From CAYMJK01 sp043101635 (GTDB taxonomy: Bacteria; Planctomycetota; Phycisphaerae; Phycisphaerales; UBA1924): a DNA stretch of 7,838 nucleotides. This document shows positions 5,670-7,838 of the stretch, one piece after another (within the stretch, counting starts at the first letter, position 1; the number at the start of each line of letters is the position of its first letter). The notes beneath the pieces are model-generated. The model saw only the letters and a list, made by a program, of their open reading frames with translations. It was not told the origin of the DNA and ran no database searches. The translations under genes and the position numbers were made by a program. Where the stretch lies: NCBI GenBank assembly GCA_043101635.1, contig JBICIE010000199.1, forward strand, positions 1 through 7,838, written 5' to 3'.

Positions 5670-5778
5670 GAAGGCGCCGCCCAACGCGCACCCCGCAGGA
5701 CCTGGCGCGAGGTTCGTGCGTCAGCGCCCGCGACCTTCTTCCTTGCATCGACCCCGCACATCGGCGATACTCCACGTT

Positions 5779-7140
5779 GTGCGACGCCATGCCCAGACAA
5801 CCGCGGCCCTCGCGCTCCTCGTGGCGACATCAGCCCTCGCCCAATGCCCGCCCGAGCGATTGCTTTCGCCTTCGGACTTCGCCAGTTCCTTCGGCGCTGC
5901 GCTCGCCATGAACGATCGCCACCTCATCATCGGCGACCCGCATGACGGCTCGCTGTGCACAATTCCAGGGTGCTCCAACGGCTGGGCCTTCGCTTACCGG
6001 CGCACGCCCGAAGGCGGGTGGGAGTTCGCCCAGTCGGTCCTCCCGGCAGGCTTGGACAGCGGTTGGGCCCACGGCAGCGCCATAGCACTGGACGGTGACC
6101 GTGCGATAATCGCGGCATCGTTGAGCCCCGAAGGCCCCGGCGTGGGCGTGCCATACGTGTTCGAGTTCGACGGTGACGAGTGGGCGCAGGTTGATGCGCT
6201 GCTGCCGCCAGACCCACGCGCCATCCACGGGGATCACCTCTCTCTACACCGCGACACAGCGTTGGTTGGCAGGGCGGACGCCAAGGTGCTCGTATACCAA
6301 CGCCGGGGAGGCCGGTGGGAGATCACCGACGACCTGAAGAATCCGGACGTCACCGGTGTTCGGACAGATTTTGGCTCGGCGTTTGACCTGAACGACGACT
6401 GGGTTGTCATCGGAGCGCCGGAGGAAGAGCTGATAGCTGTCAATGGTGGCGCCGCATACGTGTACAAGCGCCTCTCCGGCGGTGACTTGGAGTTCGTTCA
6501 GAAACTGATTGCCCCGGATGTGATGACCGGCCCCCGGTTCGGACAGTCAATCGCGATTGATGGGCCGCTGCTGGCAATCGGCGGATGGAACTCGGATCGG
6601 ACCTACGACGCCCAGGGCGCTGTCTACATCTACGAACTCGCTGGCGAGCGGTGGGAACTCCGGCAGGAGTTGACACATGAGAACCCGGCACGGGCAGACC
6701 GCTTTGGCACGTACGTCGCCCTGTCTGGCGAGATGCTTGTTGTGGGCGCCGTGACAGACGTCACTCCGGTCAGCAGGGGCGCCGCGTACCTGTTCCGACG
6801 CTATGCCGACGGCAGGTGGCGCCAGGCGGCCGAGTTGTTCCCGATCGAGCCAGCGGTAGCATTCGGCGTCCCGATAGAGATCGCCGATCGCATGGTTGCC
6901 ATCGGCGCGCATGATACTTGGGTCGCAGGCCGAACGCGCGGCGCCGTGGACATCTTCGACCTCGACTGCCTCCGCTGCGAGCCGGATCTCGACGGCGACG
7001 GCGAACTCACCTTCTTCGACTTCCTCGCCTTCGGCAACCTCTTCGCGGCCAGCGACCTGCGCGCCGACTTCGACGGCTCCGGCGAACTCGACCTCTTCGA
7101 CTTCCTCGCCTTCCAGACCGCCTTCACCGCCGGCTGCTAG
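5779..7140 (+). CDS. Secreted FG-GAP repeat (beta-propeller) protein with C-terminal GC-type dockerin
   Basis: The 453-residue product starts at GTG 5779 with a signal peptide: RRH, a hydrophobic stretch TTAALALLVATSALA, and likely cleavage after Ala21 (ALA-QC). Seven repeats follow, each opening with an FGxxxAL-like strand and closing in VVIGAP-like residues, then GAAYVYKR-like strands. They start near residues 38, 98, 150, 198, 254, 309 and 362, a spacing of about 54, suggesting a seven-bladed integrin-alpha-type propeller. The third (GDHLSLHRDTALVG) is the most degenerate. Residues 402-453 form a GC-type dockerin with two DxDGxGxLxxFDFLAF repeats that could bind calcium, ending in Ala-Gly-Cys. 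FG-GAP propellers usually mediate binding rather than catalysis; the ligand is unknown. Codon use differs along the gene: the propeller uses many A/T third positions while the dockerin is almost all C or G. It is divergent from rimO and lacks a clear ribosome binding site. Confidence 0.88.
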   Translation: MRRHAQTTAALALLVATSALAQCPPERLLSPSDFASSFGAALAMNDRHLIIGDPHDGSLCTIPGCSNGWAFAYRRTPEGGWEFAQSVLPAGLDSGWAHGSAIALDGDRAIIAASLSPEGPGVGVPYVFEFDGDEWAQVDALLPPDPRAIHGDHLSLHRDTALVGRADAKVLVYQRRGGRWEITDDLKNPDVTGVRTDFGSAFDLNDDWVVIGAPEEELIAVNGGAAYVYKRLSGGDLEFVQKLIAPDVMTGPRFGQSIAIDGPLLAIGGWNSDRTYDAQGAVYIYELAGERWELRQELTHENPARADRFGTYVALSGEMLVVGAVTDVTPVSRGAAYLFRRYADGRWRQAAELFPIEPAVAFGVPIEIADRMVAIGAHDTWVAGRTRGAVDIFDLDCLRCEPDLDGDGELTFFDFLAFGNLFAASDLRADFDGSGELDLFDFLAFQTAFTAGC

Positions 7141-7210
7141 AGAACCCACGAGCGCCAGCTCGGGGCACGCGCACCGCTCCAACCAGCAACCGCGTCCGCG
7201 CCCCCTCCCA

Positions 7211-7267
7211 CCCTCGCCCCGCTGACCAGCGGGGAGAGGTGGCCTCGCGAAGCGAGGTCGGTGAGGG
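7211..7267. repeat. Composite palindromic intergenic repeat
   Basis: Two perfect hairpins lie side by side: CCCCGCTG-AC-CAGCGGGG (7217-7234) and CCTCGC-GAA-GCGAGG (7243-7257). They are enclosed by CCCTC (7211-7215) pairing with GAGGG (7263-7267), so the whole could fold into a three-way structure. The wording (GGGGAGAGGTGG, GCGAAGCGAGG, GGTGAGGGG) resembles an interspersed palindromic repeat I recall from several GC-rich bacteria. It lies 70 bp past the FG-GAP gene and may end its transcript. The rest of 7141-7473 shows nothing else I can support. Confidence 0.65.
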
Positions 7268-7473
7268 GCTACATCCCCTACAAAGCCTCCTCCCTCACTT
7301 CGCCTTCACTCAATCGTGAGCCGTCCGCTCCGACAACCGCGCCCACGCGCGCCAGGACCACACCTGCGCGCATTCATCAATTCCTCGCTCGCATGTACCA
7401 CGTTTGCGCGCCAATTCATGGACATGCGCCCACTCCCCCTTGCATCTCCCACCGGCGCCATCACAATGCCCAC

Positions 7474-7838
7474 GTGGCCACCGCGCCCGCCAAGCCCGAC
7501 AACGTGCCACTGGCGTGCCCTGACGTCAGTGCGAACGTGCAAGCGGCTGCACCGCACCCCGCGCTACCCGCGCGCAGCGCCCCTTCCCCGACCCCCGACT
7601 CCCGCCCCCTGACCCCCGCCGAAACCGACGCCGCCCTCCTCTTCCTCTCCACCGACGGCGCAACCACCCTCGAACACCTCGCATCCCGCCTCGACCTCGA
7701 TCCGCCCCACCTCCTCCACATCCTCGCCCGCCCCCACGTCGCCGCCTTCATCGACGCTGCCGCGCACGTGCAGGCCCTCCGCGCCGACATCCTCGCCCGT
7801 AGCGCCCACGCCGCCGCGCTCGAAGCCCTGACCGACTG
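7474..7838 (+). CDS. Hypothetical protein, likely helix-turn-helix N-terminal part (cut by window end)
   Basis: Frame 1 is open to the window edge. From about 7609 it looks strongly coding: nearly all third positions are C or G, and the peptide has a regular amphipathic pattern (LTPAETDAALLFLSTDG, then TTLEHLASRLDLDPPHLLHI, then LARPHVAAFIDAAAHVQ). The LEHLASRLDLDPPHLLHIL part resembles a helix-turn-helix like those in small terminase or resolvase-type DNA-binding domains, followed by a helical region; this is inference and I do not recognise the family. The start is uncertain: GTG 7474 gives a 46-residue Ala/Pro-rich leader, with alternatives at ATG 7393, GTG 7504 and GTG 7537. No ribosome binding site helps. 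The leader includes two GGGAGTC-family heptamers (7589-7602). Confidence 0.6.
   Translation, partial: MATAPAKPDNVPLACPDVSANVQAAAPHPALPARSAPSPTPDSRPLTPAETDAALLFLSTDGATTLEHLASRLDLDPPHLLHILARPHVAAFIDAAAHVQALRADILARSAHAAALEALTD
7589..7602. repeat. Two heptamer units CGACCCC-CGACTCC
   Basis: These two units match the array at 342-400 exactly in sequence and order of variants. They lie just before the conserved-looking part of the last gene, encoding part of PSPTPDSRP. Two units alone could be chance in such GC-rich DNA; the match to the longer array is what makes them notable. Confidence 0.45.

Noticed and set aside
5392..5778. Longer start for the FG-GAP protein
   Set aside because: It would bury the signal peptide 129 residues inside; the region is hairpin-rich intergenic DNA.
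7461..7809. Two minus-strand ORFs (Gly/Glu/Ala-rich) at the window end
   Set aside because: Shadows of the plus-strand coding frame, whose third positions are nearly all C or G.

Overview
The window looks like chromosomal DNA of a GC-rich planctomycete, most likely class Phycisphaerae. Two plus-strand genes end in the short dockerin-like tail (DxDGxGxLxxFDFLAF repeats finishing in a terminal GC or GCA) that is known from that group as the GC-type dockerin. The codons of the conserved genes strongly prefer C or G at the third position. This assignment is an inference from protein style, not a database match.

Layout: (1) Positions 1-69 are the last codons of a plus-strand secreted dockerin protein. 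(2) Positions 69-432 hold an inverted pair of hairpins and a heptamer repeat array, with no convincing gene. (3) Positions 433-5319 are a minus-strand block transcribed in the order rimO (ribosomal protein S12 methylthiotransferase), a small Pmp3/YqaE membrane protein, ftsW (SEDS glycan polymerase) and murG (lipid II synthase). FtsW and MurG are consecutive in peptidoglycan synthesis: MurG makes lipid II and the SEDS protein polymerises it, so this pair is a remnant of the dcw cell-wall cluster. No murC or other dcw gene follows murG. (4) Positions 5320-5778 are a divergent intergenic region rich in hairpins. (5) Positions 5779-7140 encode a secreted protein with seven FG-GAP-like repeats (a predicted seven-bladed propeller) and a C-terminal GC-type dockerin. 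(6) Positions 7141-7473 contain a composite palindrome. (7) From about 7474 to the window end is the start of a plus-strand protein with a likely helix-turn-helix fold.

The most unusual feature is the set of repeats scattered in and between these genes: a TTTTCGC heptamer (in murG and rimO), a GGGAGTC heptamer (after murG and again in the last gene), a GTGGCAAA octamer (ftsW tail and murG leader, in opposite orientations) and a GC-rich palindromic unit (four in-frame copies in the TRAM domain of rimO). By hand translation, all four units are free of stop codons in every frame on both strands, which would explain how they can invade essential genes without breaking them. I see no rRNA, tRNA, CRISPR array, transposase or complete mobile element.
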